Part shown: positions 22,926-31,186 of the stretch, one piece after another
Layout: each line of letters starts with the position of its first letter
Numbering within the stretch: position 1 is the first letter of the stretch
Origin: an uncultured Isosphaeraceae bacterium
Lineage (GTDB): Bacteria > Planctomycetota > Planctomycetia > Isosphaerales > Isosphaeraceae
Assembly: GCA_937858365.1 (NCBI GenBank)
Contig: CALLYK010000129.1
Location: forward strand, 1-36,283
Direction: 5' to 3'
Length of the DNA: 36,283 nt
Notes under the pieces: generated by a model
What the model saw: only the letters and a program-made list of their open reading frames with translations
Told to the model about the DNA's origin: nothing
Database searches by the model: none
Position numbers and translations under genes: made by a program

Positions 22926-24992
22926 TCATGGCTTGGGCGCGACGGTCACACGAATCGGCGCTGTGCTGTAGGCCGTCTTCACGACGAAGTTGATCGACAC
23001 GTGCCCCATCACCGCGATCGGCACGGCCTCGCAGGGCGCGGCGTCCGCTTTCGTTTCGAGGAGGATTCTCCCAGCGGTCTCCGTCGGCCCCAGAAGCGTC
23101 TTGCTCCCGTCGGCCTTCACGGTCACACCGGGGGGTAGGCCCGATGCGAAGACCTGGCCGAGATGGGACAGTTCCACCGCCAGGTTCACGGGCTTGTCAA
23201 ATCCGTCACGCCTCTTGACCGACACGTCGATCGCCGCCGTGCCGCCCGGCAAGAGCGTGACCTGATCGGTGGACGCTTCTAGGGTGATGTCGGAAGGAGC
23301 GGTCACACCGACGGCGAGTGTGGCCACATCGAAGAGGCCACGTCCGCCCCCGGGCAAGTAAATCTCCTGGCGGGCGACGGCCCGACGCACCAGCGGTTCG
23401 GCATCGGGCAGTTCCGCCTTGCCCACGATGGAAACCAAGGACCCGCCCACGGCGACGTCGGGCGCGGCGGCGAGGACGATCTCGCCCTGAGTCATCTTGG
23501 CGGGGATCGTGAGTGGGCTCGCCGAAACGCCGGTTGGAAGGCCCTCGAACTCAATCGCCACCGCCCCTTGGAAACCGCCTCGCCGCTCCACTTTGACGAA
23601 GACGGGTGTGCGCGCGCCTGGTCCCAGATTGAGCTTGTCGGGGTCGCAGGTCAGGACGAAATCGGGACGGGCCACTTCCGCGAGAAGCACGTAGGGAAAC
23701 GCATCGGCACCGCGTCCATGCAGGTCGGTCACGACGACAGCGTAGGTCCCATCCGCGGGCGCGGTCCATTCGACACGCGGGTCCTTGCCGAACGTGTCGT
23801 CCACTTCCACAAGCTGCTTCCCCTTCTCGTCCATGATCTTCAAAACGGGGTCGGCTTGAGAGAAGGCCCGCCGCGACCAGACCTCGAAACTATGGATCGC
23901 CCCTTTTCTCGCTTCGAATTTGTAGCAATCCACATCGTTGGGTTTGCCGAAACGACCGTTCATCGCCACGGGTAAGGGGAGCGCCGGGGCTTCCGCGATA
24001 ACATCGGAAGCGTCTCCTTCCTCACGCGCGATCGGCAGCGAAGTCACCACGAGCGCTGTGGGCGGGGTCTCGCCTTCGCTGGACGAAAGTGGAAAGAGGC
24101 CCACCCCGGCCTTCGCCGTCACCGGGACCTCCGCTCGGACCAATTCGTTCGGGTCGATGTTTGGCCCCAGCGCGTTCAACTCTGCCTTCACGCCTGGGGC
24201 GACGGCCAACGGGAAGACCGTGGTCGCGTAGGGCCCCGTGGTCGCCAGGACGACATAAGACCAGTTGGCGTTGCCCGCGTATGTCGTGTCGCGCACTTGC
24301 ATATAATACATGCCGGATTGCTCAAAACGATGGATAAGCAGTGGGTCGGCGTAATCGCGGTTGTCGTCGGCGGCCAACTCGCGTCCGTTTTCGTCGTGCA
24401 ATTGCAGGATCGGGTCGAAATGCGCTTGCAGGTCATGGATCACGTTTTCGAGACGGTTCGCCCAAACGCTGAATGCGACAGTCTGCCCCGCTTCCACGTT
24501 GAACGCGTACCAATCGACGTCTTCCGCCTTGCCGATGTTCCCCGTGAGCACGGCGGGCAAGTCAACCTTCTGGGCCTTCTCAGGGGTGTCATTGGCCTTA
24601 TCGTCCATCTCGGCGACGACCGGGTCGGCCACGATCATCAAGACGCCCGTGGATGAGACTCCCTGCGGCGTGACGACCCGAAACTCGCGAGGACCGAGCG
24701 CCGCGTTCGCCGAGACCGTGACCTTGGCCTTGCACGAGGTGATCGCCGAGGGCCTCGCGCCGGCCGCGGCCTCCTTGCGCGGTTCGACCGTCACTTCGGC
24801 GGTCAGGCCATCACCATCGAACAAGAGGGCCGAGGCGCCGCCGAAGTCCTGCGTCCCGGCGATCGTGACCTCGAACGTCTGACCGCGCTGAAGGGCCGTG
24901 GGTTGGCAACGCGAGAGCATCGGGTACGACGTCTGCGCAAAAACGGGCGCGGCGAAGAAGGTCAAGACAAGGAAGCAAGCGGAGCACTTCAT
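22926..24992 (-). CDS. Secreted protein with bacterial pre-peptidase C-terminal (PPC) domains
   Basis: The 688-residue protein has a signal peptide (MKCSACFLVLTFFAAPVFAQ) and then an Ig-like start (LQRGQTFEVTIAGTQDFGGA). Two PPC-type beta-sandwiches follow: AVLTGNIGKAEDVDWYAFNV with GQTVAFSVWANRLEN, and MNGRFGKPNDVDCYKFEARK with YAVVVTDLHGRGADAFPYVL. The rest consists of beta domains with PGARTPVFVKVERRGGFQGA-type repeats. It has no peptidase domain, so it is a binding or surface scaffold of the kind common in planctomycetes. AAGGAACA precedes the ATG. It is the last gene of the minus-strand cassette starting at 29453, 18 bases after the cytochrome-WD40 gene. Confidence 0.85.
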   Translation of the reverse strand: MKCSACFLVLTFFAAPVFAQTSYPMLSRCQPTALQRGQTFEVTIAGTQDFGGASALLFDGDGLTAEVTVEPRKEAAAGARPSAITSCKAKVTVSANAALGPREFRVVTPQGVSSTGVLMIVADPVVAEMDDKANDTPEKAQKVDLPAVLTGNIGKAEDVDWYAFNVEAGQTVAFSVWANRLENVIHDLQAHFDPILQLHDENGRELAADDNRDYADPLLIHRFEQSGMYYMQVRDTTYAGNANWSYVVLATTGPYATTVFPLAVAPGVKAELNALGPNIDPNELVRAEVPVTAKAGVGLFPLSSSEGETPPTALVVTSLPIAREEGDASDVIAEAPALPLPVAMNGRFGKPNDVDCYKFEARKGAIHSFEVWSRRAFSQADPVLKIMDEKGKQLVEVDDTFGKDPRVEWTAPADGTYAVVVTDLHGRGADAFPYVLLAEVARPDFVLTCDPDKLNLGPGARTPVFVKVERRGGFQGAVAIEFEGLPTGVSASPLTIPAKMTQGEIVLAAAPDVAVGGSLVSIVGKAELPDAEPLVRRAVARQEIYLPGGGRGLFDVATLAVGVTAPSDITLEASTDQVTLLPGGTAAIDVSVKRRDGFDKPVNLAVELSHLGQVFASGLPPGVTVKADGSKTLLGPTETAGRILLETKADAAPCEAVPIAVMGHVSINFVVKTAYSTAPIRVTVAPKP

Positions 24993-25010
24993 GAGGGCTG
25001 TTCCTTGGGG

Positions 25011-26582
25011 TCATTCCGACTCGATCGGTTCGCCGCGCAGGGCTTTTCTCAGACGCTCGGGATCGACCAGAGGACCTGCGTCGTCTTCGGAGTCGCCCAC
25101 TCTTCGGCGGAGAAGGCCCTTGAGTGCGTCGGAGGTGCTTAGCACGCCGACCGGGGCGACCACCAACCAGGCCGGGTCCGACCACTCGATCGGCAATGGT
25201 TGCAAGAGGACCGCGATGAGCTTCCCGCCGGCGACGTCCCAAACGCGCACCAGGCCGTCCCAGCCGGCCCCCGCCGCGAACTTCCCTTCGCTGGAGATCG
25301 CCGCGGCATATTGCCAATCGACGGCGCCCGCGAGGGTCTTTTCCAAGCCGCCGGAACGACCGTCCCAGATCCGAATCGTGCCATCGGCACCGGCCGAGAC
25401 CAAGCGCCGTCCATCGGCTGTGAAGGCCAGTTGATGGACGGGCCCCCCGTGACCCCCTTGCCGCTTCGAGGGCTTGTCGCCGTCCACTTTCCAGAAGCGA
25501 AGTTGGGGTTCGTTGCCCGCCGAAACGAACTCCGAACCGTCGGGCCGAATCGCCAGCGCGAGCACATCGTCGTTGTGGTCGGAGTAGGTGCGCAGTCCTT
25601 TCCCGGTTTGGGCGTCGAACCGTTTGATCGACCGGTCTTTGCTCGCGGTGAAGACCGATAAACCATCGGCCGCGAAGACGATCTCATTCACGAAGTCGGA
25701 ATGTCCCTTCGAGACCGCGACTTCCTTCCCGCTCGTCGTCTCCCAGATGCGCACTGTGCCGTCGAGCGAAGCGCTTGCGAGGCGTTGGCCGTCAGGAGCG
25801 AAGGCGAGCCCGGAAACGACGTCCTCGTGCCCGTACATTTCCGCGAGGAGTTGTCCATCCAGTCGGTACAGGCGAACGAACGCCGATCGCGCGGCGAGCC
25901 CGCCGCCGATCGCGAGGGCCTGCCCGTCGGGCCGGAAGGCCAGCGCATGGACCGAGCCGGGAAGGTCGCCGAGCACGAGCGCCGGCTCGCCTTCGTCGAG
26001 GTCCCAGACGATCGCTTGACCGACCGTGCCCGCCGCGAGCCAGTGCGAATTCGGTCGAAACACGAGGGCCGTGACGGCCGGCAACGGGCCGACCTTTAGG
26101 AGGACCTTCACCGGCTTATTGTCGAGTTTGAGGTCGACGGGAATGGAGACGTCCAGCGTTCGGACGACTCGTCGCGGCCGCGTTGGCGCTACCGACTTCT
26201 TCGCCTCGCCCCGGACCATTCCAGCATCCAGCCAGCGCTGAAGGACCAAGCGATCGGCCTCATCGACTGGGTCAGCGTCCTTGGGCATGCGCTTCTCTTC
26301 GTCCTGTTCGATCAGACGCAGGAACAGCGGACTTTCCCGTGCATGGCCGGCCTTGGCGATCGGCCTGTCTTTCAGCCCTTTTTGGATCGCGTCGAAGGAA
26401 TCGAGAACCAGGCCCCCCGAAGTCTCGAGGGCCTCGGCCTTGCGCGCGTTGTGGCAGATCGTGCAGTGCTTGCGGAGTACCGGACGAACATCACGTTCGT
26501 AAGTTGGCGGGTCGTCGGCCTGCGCGAGCGTCGCCGCGAACCCAATGCTGAGCAACCCAGTTAACCATGTTGAGCGAGTCAT
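25011..26582 (-). CDS. Planctomycete cytochrome c-like / WD40-repeat secreted protein
   Basis: From the ATG at 26580-26582 the protein has 523 residues. After a signal peptide (MTRSTWLTGLLSIGFAATLA) comes a cytochrome-like domain with CTICH (C40, C43, H44), RDVRPVLRKHCTICHN and the MPKDADPVDEADRLVLQRWL end typical of PSCyt1. Seven or so WD40 blades follow (for example GHEDVVSGLAFAPDGQRLAS, GTVRIWETTSGKEVAVSKGH). It probably binds haem covalently and uses the propeller for partner contact outside the cytoplasm. Its ATG overlaps the stop of the DUF3052 gene by four bases. A 22-codon longer start lies inside that gene and is rejected. Confidence 0.9.
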   Translation of the reverse strand: MTRSTWLTGLLSIGFAATLAQADDPPTYERDVRPVLRKHCTICHNARKAEALETSGGLVLDSFDAIQKGLKDRPIAKAGHARESPLFLRLIEQDEEKRMPKDADPVDEADRLVLQRWLDAGMVRGEAKKSVAPTRPRRVVRTLDVSIPVDLKLDNKPVKVLLKVGPLPAVTALVFRPNSHWLAAGTVGQAIVWDLDEGEPALVLGDLPGSVHALAFRPDGQALAIGGGLAARSAFVRLYRLDGQLLAEMYGHEDVVSGLAFAPDGQRLASASLDGTVRIWETTSGKEVAVSKGHSDFVNEIVFAADGLSVFTASKDRSIKRFDAQTGKGLRTYSDHNDDVLALAIRPDGSEFVSAGNEPQLRFWKVDGDKPSKRQGGHGGPVHQLAFTADGRRLVSAGADGTIRIWDGRSGGLEKTLAGAVDWQYAAAISSEGKFAAGAGWDGLVRVWDVAGGKLIAVLLQPLPIEWSDPAWLVVAPVGVLSTSDALKGLLRRRVGDSEDDAGPLVDPERLRKALRGEPIESE

Positions 26583-27016
26583 CGGCCCTTCCCCTTTGCC
26601 GCCGCGGGCCTGTCCACGAGACGAAAGACGAACTTCAGTCCCGACCAAATGTCATCCACCGCGCAGACCTTGGTGTCGACGAGCCCATAGGCCAGGCCGA
26701 CCTCGCGAACCACGGAGTCGGTCAGGTCGCCGGCCAGCCCTGACGTCTTCTTGGGCCAAGCGACCCAGATCATGCCGTCGGGCTGAAGTCGCTCCCTGAA
26801 GCGAGGGAACGACTGCTCCATGGCCGACCGTTCGCGAACAAAGAGCAAAGCGAAATCGAGGGGCCCCTCGTCGACAGCCATTGGTTCGCCCATGTCGATC
26901 GCGATGGGACCGAGCGTCTTGGCGAAGTCGTCCGGCGCGTCCACGAGGACGGCGCGCGCGTCGGCCTTCAGTCCCAGCTTCTTCCGCAGTGGCGTCCCGG
27001 AGTAACCGGACGGCAT
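26579..27016 (-). CDS. DUF3052 family protein
   Basis: The 145-residue product starts MPSGYSGTPLRKKLGLKADA, the DUF3052 N-terminal signature (GYSGTPLxKKLG). The rest (DFALLFVRERSAMEQSFPRF, PDGMIWVAWPKKTSGLAGDL, VDTKVCAVDDIWSGLKFVFR) also fits the family. It is a small soluble protein of unknown function. Unlike its neighbours it has no signal peptide, so it is a cytoplasmic member of an otherwise exported cassette. It starts 16 bases after the DUF1549/1553 gene and overlaps the cytochrome-WD40 gene by ATGA. Confidence 0.85.
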   Translation of the reverse strand: MPSGYSGTPLRKKLGLKADARAVLVDAPDDFAKTLGPIAIDMGEPMAVDEGPLDFALLFVRERSAMEQSFPRFRERLQPDGMIWVAWPKKTSGLAGDLTDSVVREVGLAYGLVDTKVCAVDDIWSGLKFVFRLVDRPAAAKGKGR

Positions 27017-27032
27017 GGTCGCCCCGAATTCA

Positions 27033-29453
27033 TCAGTGATTGAATAAGAACTCTTTAGCGTTGAGCAGGCCCCAGAAGAGGTCTTGGGCGCCCAGGTCCC
27101 GGCTGGGGGCGTCAGCGATGACTAGCTTGGCGATGGTCAATTCATCCTCGCGCGCGGGCCGACCGAACGTCACCTTGTAAAGCGCCTGAACGAGGGGGCC
27201 ATCGTCTTTCGACTCCTTGAGCAAGGTCGCCAATCGACCCTTGGCGTCGGCCAGTTTTCGGTTAATAGTGTCGCCGTTCATGAGGTGAAGGGCCTGACCC
27301 AGCGTGGGGTCGGCCGAACGCTCGCACTCGCAGGCGATCGCTCGGTTGGGCCGACCGAACATGTCCAGAAAATAAGAGGCGTAGTTGGTGTCGGGTAGGT
27401 CGATCGCACGTTTTCCGGCAGGCATGTTGGTGAACTTCTCAGTCGTGCCCGTGGCCCGGTTCAAGGCGTCGAGCAACTGTTCCGCCCCGAGGCGCTTGAT
27501 GGTGTAGTGGGTGAAGAAGGTCGAATCCAAGCGGTTCTCGGGCGTTGCCTCTGAACTGAGTTCGTAGAGACGGCTGGTCATGATCCGGCGCAGGAGGGCC
27601 TTCAGGTCGAAACCGCTCGCGACGAAGTCGGCGGCGAGGCCGTCCATCAGGTCGGGGATGACGGGCGGGTTCGTCTCGCGGAGGTCGTCGATCGGATTGA
27701 CCAGGCCGCGCCCCATGAGGTAGCCCCAATAGCGGTTCACGACGTTCTTGGCGAACCAGGGGTTGTCGGGCTTGGTGAGCCACGCGGCCAGGGCCCGACG
27801 GCGATCGACAGGGTCGTCGGCGGGGGCGTCGTTGAGCGGTGTCGGCGTCATCACCTTGCCGGTCTTGGGATGGCGGACGTCCCCGGAATTCGACACATAC
27901 ACCACTTGTTCTTGCACGAAGATGCCGAATTCTTGGCTGCGTTTGGACTTGATCCGCGTGAAGTACGCGGCCAGGCCGTAGTAGTCGTCTTGACCGTAGG
28001 CCTCGAACGGATGGTGATGGCACTTGGCGCATTGAAGACGCACGCCCATGAAGACTTGCGCCGTGTTCTCGGCCAGGTCTTCGGGGCTGGTCGCGACGCG
28101 GAAGTAGTTCGCCGGCCCGTTACTGAAGATCGAGCCCTGCGCTGTGACCAGTTCCTCCACCATCTTGTGTGCGGGCTTGTTGTCGCGGAACGAGTCGATC
28201 AGCCAGCGATTGAACGCGAGCATTCCTTGCGCGCCGAGTTTCGTGCCGTTGACGCGCAGGAGGTCTCCCCACTTCAGGACCCAATACGAAACATATTCAG
28301 GTCTCTCCAAAAGGCGATCGACAAGCTTGACGCGCTTGTCGGGGTCGGTGTCCGCGAGGAAGGCGTCCACTTCCTCGATCGTGGGGGTCGTGCCAATGGC
28401 GTCGAGCATCGCCCGGCGGAGGAACTCGGCATCGGCGGCGGGGCCGGACGGGGCCAAGCCGAGGGATCGCCATTTGGCCGCGGCCTTCTCGTCGATGAAA
28501 TTGCGGGGGGACCAGGCGAACGCCTTTTCCGGACCATAAGGGACCACGAAACGGGCCATGGCCGCGCGTCCCTGATAGCGGACCATCACGTTCGTCTCGC
28601 CCTTCGCCACCACCTGGGCGAGACCATCGCGTGTCACGGTCGCGAGTCCCTCGTTGAGCGAGTCGAAGCGGGCGTGGTCCGTCACGTCACGGACCGTGCT
28701 GTCGGAGTAGGAGGCCATCACGACGAGCCGTTGGGTGGCGCCGGGCCCACCCAGACGTTCGGCTGGATAGACCCATAAGGCGCTGATCGCCGGGTCTTTG
28801 GGGTCGGGCGGCGAAGCCCCTTGTTCAAGCCAAAGCTGGATCAACTCGTAGTCCGAGGACTGGACGTCCAGCTTCTTGCCCCCGCCGTGAGGCACTTGAA
28901 GGGTCGGCTTGAGTATCAAGAGGCTGTCATCGGGCAAGGCCGGCGAAGCGCGTCGGCCCTCCGCGCTCTTGACGATCGCGGTGTAATCGGCTTCCGGCTC
29001 GAAGCCCAGAAGCGACAACTTGAAGCCCCCCTTGCCATGCTGCGAACCGTGACAGGCCCCTTGATTGCATCCCAACTTCGTCAGGACCGGGACGATCTCG
29101 TGGCGGAAGCTCACCCGTCGCTCACCCGTGGCCCGATTGACATGAACAGGGACTTTTGCTTGAGTCGAGCCGACGCGGACTTCGATCGATCCTTCACCGT
29201 CGCGAACGGGTCGGACCTTCCTCGCCTCGTCGAGGCGGACGAGCGACGAGTCTCCGAGTTGGACCACGGAGGCATCGGTCATGTCCGTGCGCGAACCGTC
29301 TTCCCGGACCCCAACAACGATGAGTCGTTGAGACGCCTCCGGGCCGTCGAGTCGGACCTCGGGGGGATAAACCTCCAAGCGAACGACGTCTTGGGCAAAG
29401 GCGAGAGCCGGCCAAAGCGAAAGTGCGACAAGTAATAGCGAGCGCCGGGGCAT
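27033..29453 (-). CDS. DUF1549 and DUF1553 domain protein with Ig-like and cytochrome motifs
   Basis: The 806-residue protein has a signal peptide (MPRRSLLLVALSLWPALAFA). An Ig-like region follows (RLEVYPPEVRLDGPEASQRL), then the motif CNQGACH (C129, C134, H135). A second Ig-like block precedes DUF1549 (FIDEKAAAKWRSLGLAPSGP onward, DAFLADTDPDKRVKLVDRLL, with CAKCHHHPFEAYGQDDYYGL carrying CxxCH). DUF1553 ends it (NPWFAKNVVNRYWGYLMGRG, LNRATGTTEKFTNMPAGKRA). The function of this planctomycete family is not established; the Cys/His motifs suggest haem or metal binding outside the cytoplasm. It heads the cassette with DUF3052, the WD40-cytochrome protein and the PPC protein. The usual DUF1501 partner is not in the window. 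Confidence 0.93.
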   Translation of the reverse strand: MPRRSLLLVALSLWPALAFAQDVVRLEVYPPEVRLDGPEASQRLIVVGVREDGSRTDMTDASVVQLGDSSLVRLDEARKVRPVRDGEGSIEVRVGSTQAKVPVHVNRATGERRVSFRHEIVPVLTKLGCNQGACHGSQHGKGGFKLSLLGFEPEADYTAIVKSAEGRRASPALPDDSLLILKPTLQVPHGGGKKLDVQSSDYELIQLWLEQGASPPDPKDPAISALWVYPAERLGGPGATQRLVVMASYSDSTVRDVTDHARFDSLNEGLATVTRDGLAQVVAKGETNVMVRYQGRAAMARFVVPYGPEKAFAWSPRNFIDEKAAAKWRSLGLAPSGPAADAEFLRRAMLDAIGTTPTIEEVDAFLADTDPDKRVKLVDRLLERPEYVSYWVLKWGDLLRVNGTKLGAQGMLAFNRWLIDSFRDNKPAHKMVEELVTAQGSIFSNGPANYFRVATSPEDLAENTAQVFMGVRLQCAKCHHHPFEAYGQDDYYGLAAYFTRIKSKRSQEFGIFVQEQVVYVSNSGDVRHPKTGKVMTPTPLNDAPADDPVDRRRALAAWLTKPDNPWFAKNVVNRYWGYLMGRGLVNPIDDLRETNPPVIPDLMDGLAADFVASGFDLKALLRRIMTSRLYELSSEATPENRLDSTFFTHYTIKRLGAEQLLDALNRATGTTEKFTNMPAGKRAIDLPDTNYASYFLDMFGRPNRAIACECERSADPTLGQALHLMNGDTINRKLADAKGRLATLLKESKDDGPLVQALYKVTFGRPAREDELTIAKLVIADAPSRDLGAQDLFWGLLNAKEFLFNH

Positions 29454-29553
29454 GGGGGGTGTCCTCAGCGGCGAACGAGTCGGTTTGGGAGGGTCCGAAA
29501 CGGCGGGCGTTCAGGCGGGGAGTCGGATCGAGTCACGCTTCAAGATTGCGAAG

Positions 29554-29567
29554 CCCGACAAGTCGGG
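29554..29567. promoter_or_regulatory. Short inverted repeat upstream of the DUF1549/1553 cassette
   Basis: CCCGAC (29554-29559) and GTCGGG (29562-29567) flank AA, about 100 bases before the first start of the minus-strand cassette. On the minus strand TTGACC lies immediately beside it, but no good -10 follows. It could be an operator; support is limited to symmetry and position. Confidence 0.25.
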
Positions 29568-29659
29568 TCAAGACGGGATTGGTGGATTGTCCATTTCTTG
29601 TTGGAGAATGACGACTCTCTTTCCGAATCGGCGAGTTTGAGGCGTCGAAGCTGTCAGAA

Positions 29660-29689
29660 TTGGACGGTTCGCGGGCAAAGTGATAAGAT
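29660..29689 (+). promoter_or_regulatory. Predicted promoter giving a leaderless transcript
   Basis: TTGGAC (29660-29665) and TAAGAT (29684-29689) are 18 bases apart. Transcription seven bases after the -10 would begin at 29696, the A of the second of two adjacent ATG codons (29693 and 29696). There is no room for a ribosome binding site. Confidence 0.45.
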
Positions 29690-29692
29690 TTA

Positions 29693-29968
29693 ATGATGAG
29701 GTGCCGCGTGTGCGGGCGCCTTGGGCGGTGGACTCACCTCGTCGGTTTCCTTCCGGGGTCCCGCAACCTGGCCGAGCTCAAAATCAACTTGACGAAAGAC
29801 CAGGAAAAGCTCCTCGACGACCTTGCCGTGAAGTTGGGGGCGTCCGGCCATACCGACGTGCTCAGTCACGCCTTGGCCCTCACCAAACTCGTCGTCGAAA
29901 CCACGATGGACGAGAAGAAAGACCTTACGTTCCAGTCATCTGGACAAGTGAAGAAGTCTTTGAAGTAG
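29693..29968 (+). CDS. Small ribbon-helix-helix-like protein
   Basis: The frame encodes 91 residues from ATG 29693 (or 90 from 29696). The first 27 (with CRVCGRLGRW) look unlike the rest. From about residue 28, ELKINLTKDQEKLLDDLAVK and GASGHTDVLSHALALTKLVV give a beta-strand followed by two helices, as in CopG/Arc-type ribbon-helix-helix regulators, and the tail is Lys-rich. Start choice is open: a promoter places the transcript start at the second ATG, giving a leaderless message, while family members usually begin just before the strand. No toxin partner is adjacent. The call as a DNA-binding regulator is tentative. Confidence 0.5.
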   Translation: MMRCRVCGRLGRWTHLVGFLPGSRNLAELKINLTKDQEKLLDDLAVKLGASGHTDVLSHALALTKLVVETTMDEKKDLTFQSSGQVKKSLK

Positions 29969-30080
29969 AAGTGGTTCGTCGTTCGCGATAGGCCCAACAG
30001 TCCATTGAACGTCGGCACGGAGGGCCCGGAGGCATCACCTTGCGGACACGACCGTTCCTCCTGAAAACACGCCACCCAAG

Positions 30081-30638
30081 TTGGAAGAGATCACCGACGC
30101 AACTGCGACCGGGACCGGAAACGCGGGAGCGGCGGCCCCGCAAGGACCGTCCAGGGCGGAAGGCCCCGCAGGACCGGAAGGCGGGAACAACGGCGCGGGT
30201 GCCGCCCCAGCGGCCCAAGGGGACGGTCATGGAATCGGGGGCGGCGATGGTGACGACGGCGGTGGTGACGACGGCGATGACGAACTCGAGGAGTCGCTCG
30301 GTCGGCTCATGGCGGCCATCAATCCTCGCGTTCTGGGGACCGGAGTCACGGAAGTCCAGGTCCAACAGGACAAGACGTGGACATGGATCGCCCTTTATCT
30401 CACATGGGCGATCATCCTCATTTCCTTCATTTTCGCCATCGTCACGGCTCTACTGATGTGGGTCCAGGGAAGCCAACCGACCACGAGCGACGGCAAAGGG
30501 GGACCGAACAACCTCGAAAAACTGATGCCCTTTGTCACGCTCCTGATCGGCCAGACGCCTTACCCCTTGGCGACCATTGCGATCGGCTGGTACTTCGCGG
30601 CGCGTCAGAACGAGCCCACAGGCGGGGACAAGCATTGA
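30081..30638 (+). CDS. Acidic Gly-rich N-terminal membrane protein, function unknown
   Basis: The frame opens with TTG at 30081 (MEEITDATATGTGNAGAAAP). Residues 8-70 are low-complexity: first Gly/Ala/Pro, then an acidic Asp/Gly run (GGGDGDDGGGDDGDDELEES). Two membrane helices follow (about 101-127, WIALYLTWAIILISFIFAIV, and 150-172 including QTPYPLATIAIGWYFAA). The tail ends EPTGGDKH. The start is uncertain, since no clear ribosome binding site precedes the TTG; an ATG at 30309 would keep both helices and drop the acidic run. Its stop overlaps the Nudix start as TTGA (30635-30638), so the two are translationally coupled. Confidence 0.6.
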   Translation: MEEITDATATGTGNAGAAAPQGPSRAEGPAGPEGGNNGAGAAPAAQGDGHGIGGGDGDDGGGDDGDDELEESLGRLMAAINPRVLGTGVTEVQVQQDKTWTWIALYLTWAIILISFIFAIVTALLMWVQGSQPTTSDGKGGPNNLEKLMPFVTLLIGQTPYPLATIAIGWYFAARQNEPTGGDKH

Positions 30639-31186
30639 GCGACGAGAACCCATGGACGACGCTCGACAGTCGCCACGTTTACGAGAACCCCTGGATTGAC
30701 GTTCGCGAAGACCAGGTTGTCCGACCCGATGGGCGCCTGGGTATCTACGGGGTCGTTCATTTCAAGAACAAGGCGATCGGTGTCCTGCCCGTGGAAGATG
30801 ATGGCCATGTCTGGCTTGTCGGGCAGTATCGCTATCCGCTAGGTCACTATTCCTGGGAAATCCCGGAAGGGGGCTGTCCCGAGGGGGAAGACCCAAGAGA
30901 ATGCGCCGTGCGCGAACTCCGAGAGGAGACGGGGCTGGTCGCATCACATCTCGAGATCATCGCCGTTTCGCACCTCTCCAATTCGGTCTCGGATGAGGAA
31001 GCGATCATCTACCGGGCCACTGGATTGATCCACGGCCCCAGCGACCCCGAGGGCTGCGAACGCCTCCAAGTGCGACGCGTCCCATTCGAGGAGGCCCTGG
31101 CGATGCTCGATCGGTTTGAGATCACCGACTCGCTCAGCGCGATCGCCTTGCTGCGCGAGGCCGTTCGTCGAAGTCGCGCCGATTAA
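30635..31186 (+). CDS. Nudix hydrolase (ADP-ribose pyrophosphatase type)
   Basis: The TTG at 30635 overlaps the preceding stop and follows GGCGGGG. The 183-residue product carries a full Nudix box at about 79-101 (GGCPEGEDPRECAVRELREE then TGL), the metal-binding loop-helix-loop, after YRYPLGHYSWEIPEG. The N-terminal strand set (VYENPWIDVREDQVVRPDGR) is that of ADP-ribose or sugar-nucleotide hydrolases such as NudF. These cut nucleoside diphosphates linked to another group, giving AMP and a sugar phosphate when ADP-ribose is the substrate. The actual substrate is inferred from similarity only. Its end overlaps the converging TPR gene by four bases. Confidence 0.88.
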   Translation: MSDENPWTTLDSRHVYENPWIDVREDQVVRPDGRLGIYGVVHFKNKAIGVLPVEDDGHVWLVGQYRYPLGHYSWEIPEGGCPEGEDPRECAVRELREETGLVASHLEIIAVSHLSNSVSDEEAIIYRATGLIHGPSDPEGCERLQVRRVPFEEALAMLDRFEITDSLSAIALLREAVRRSRAD

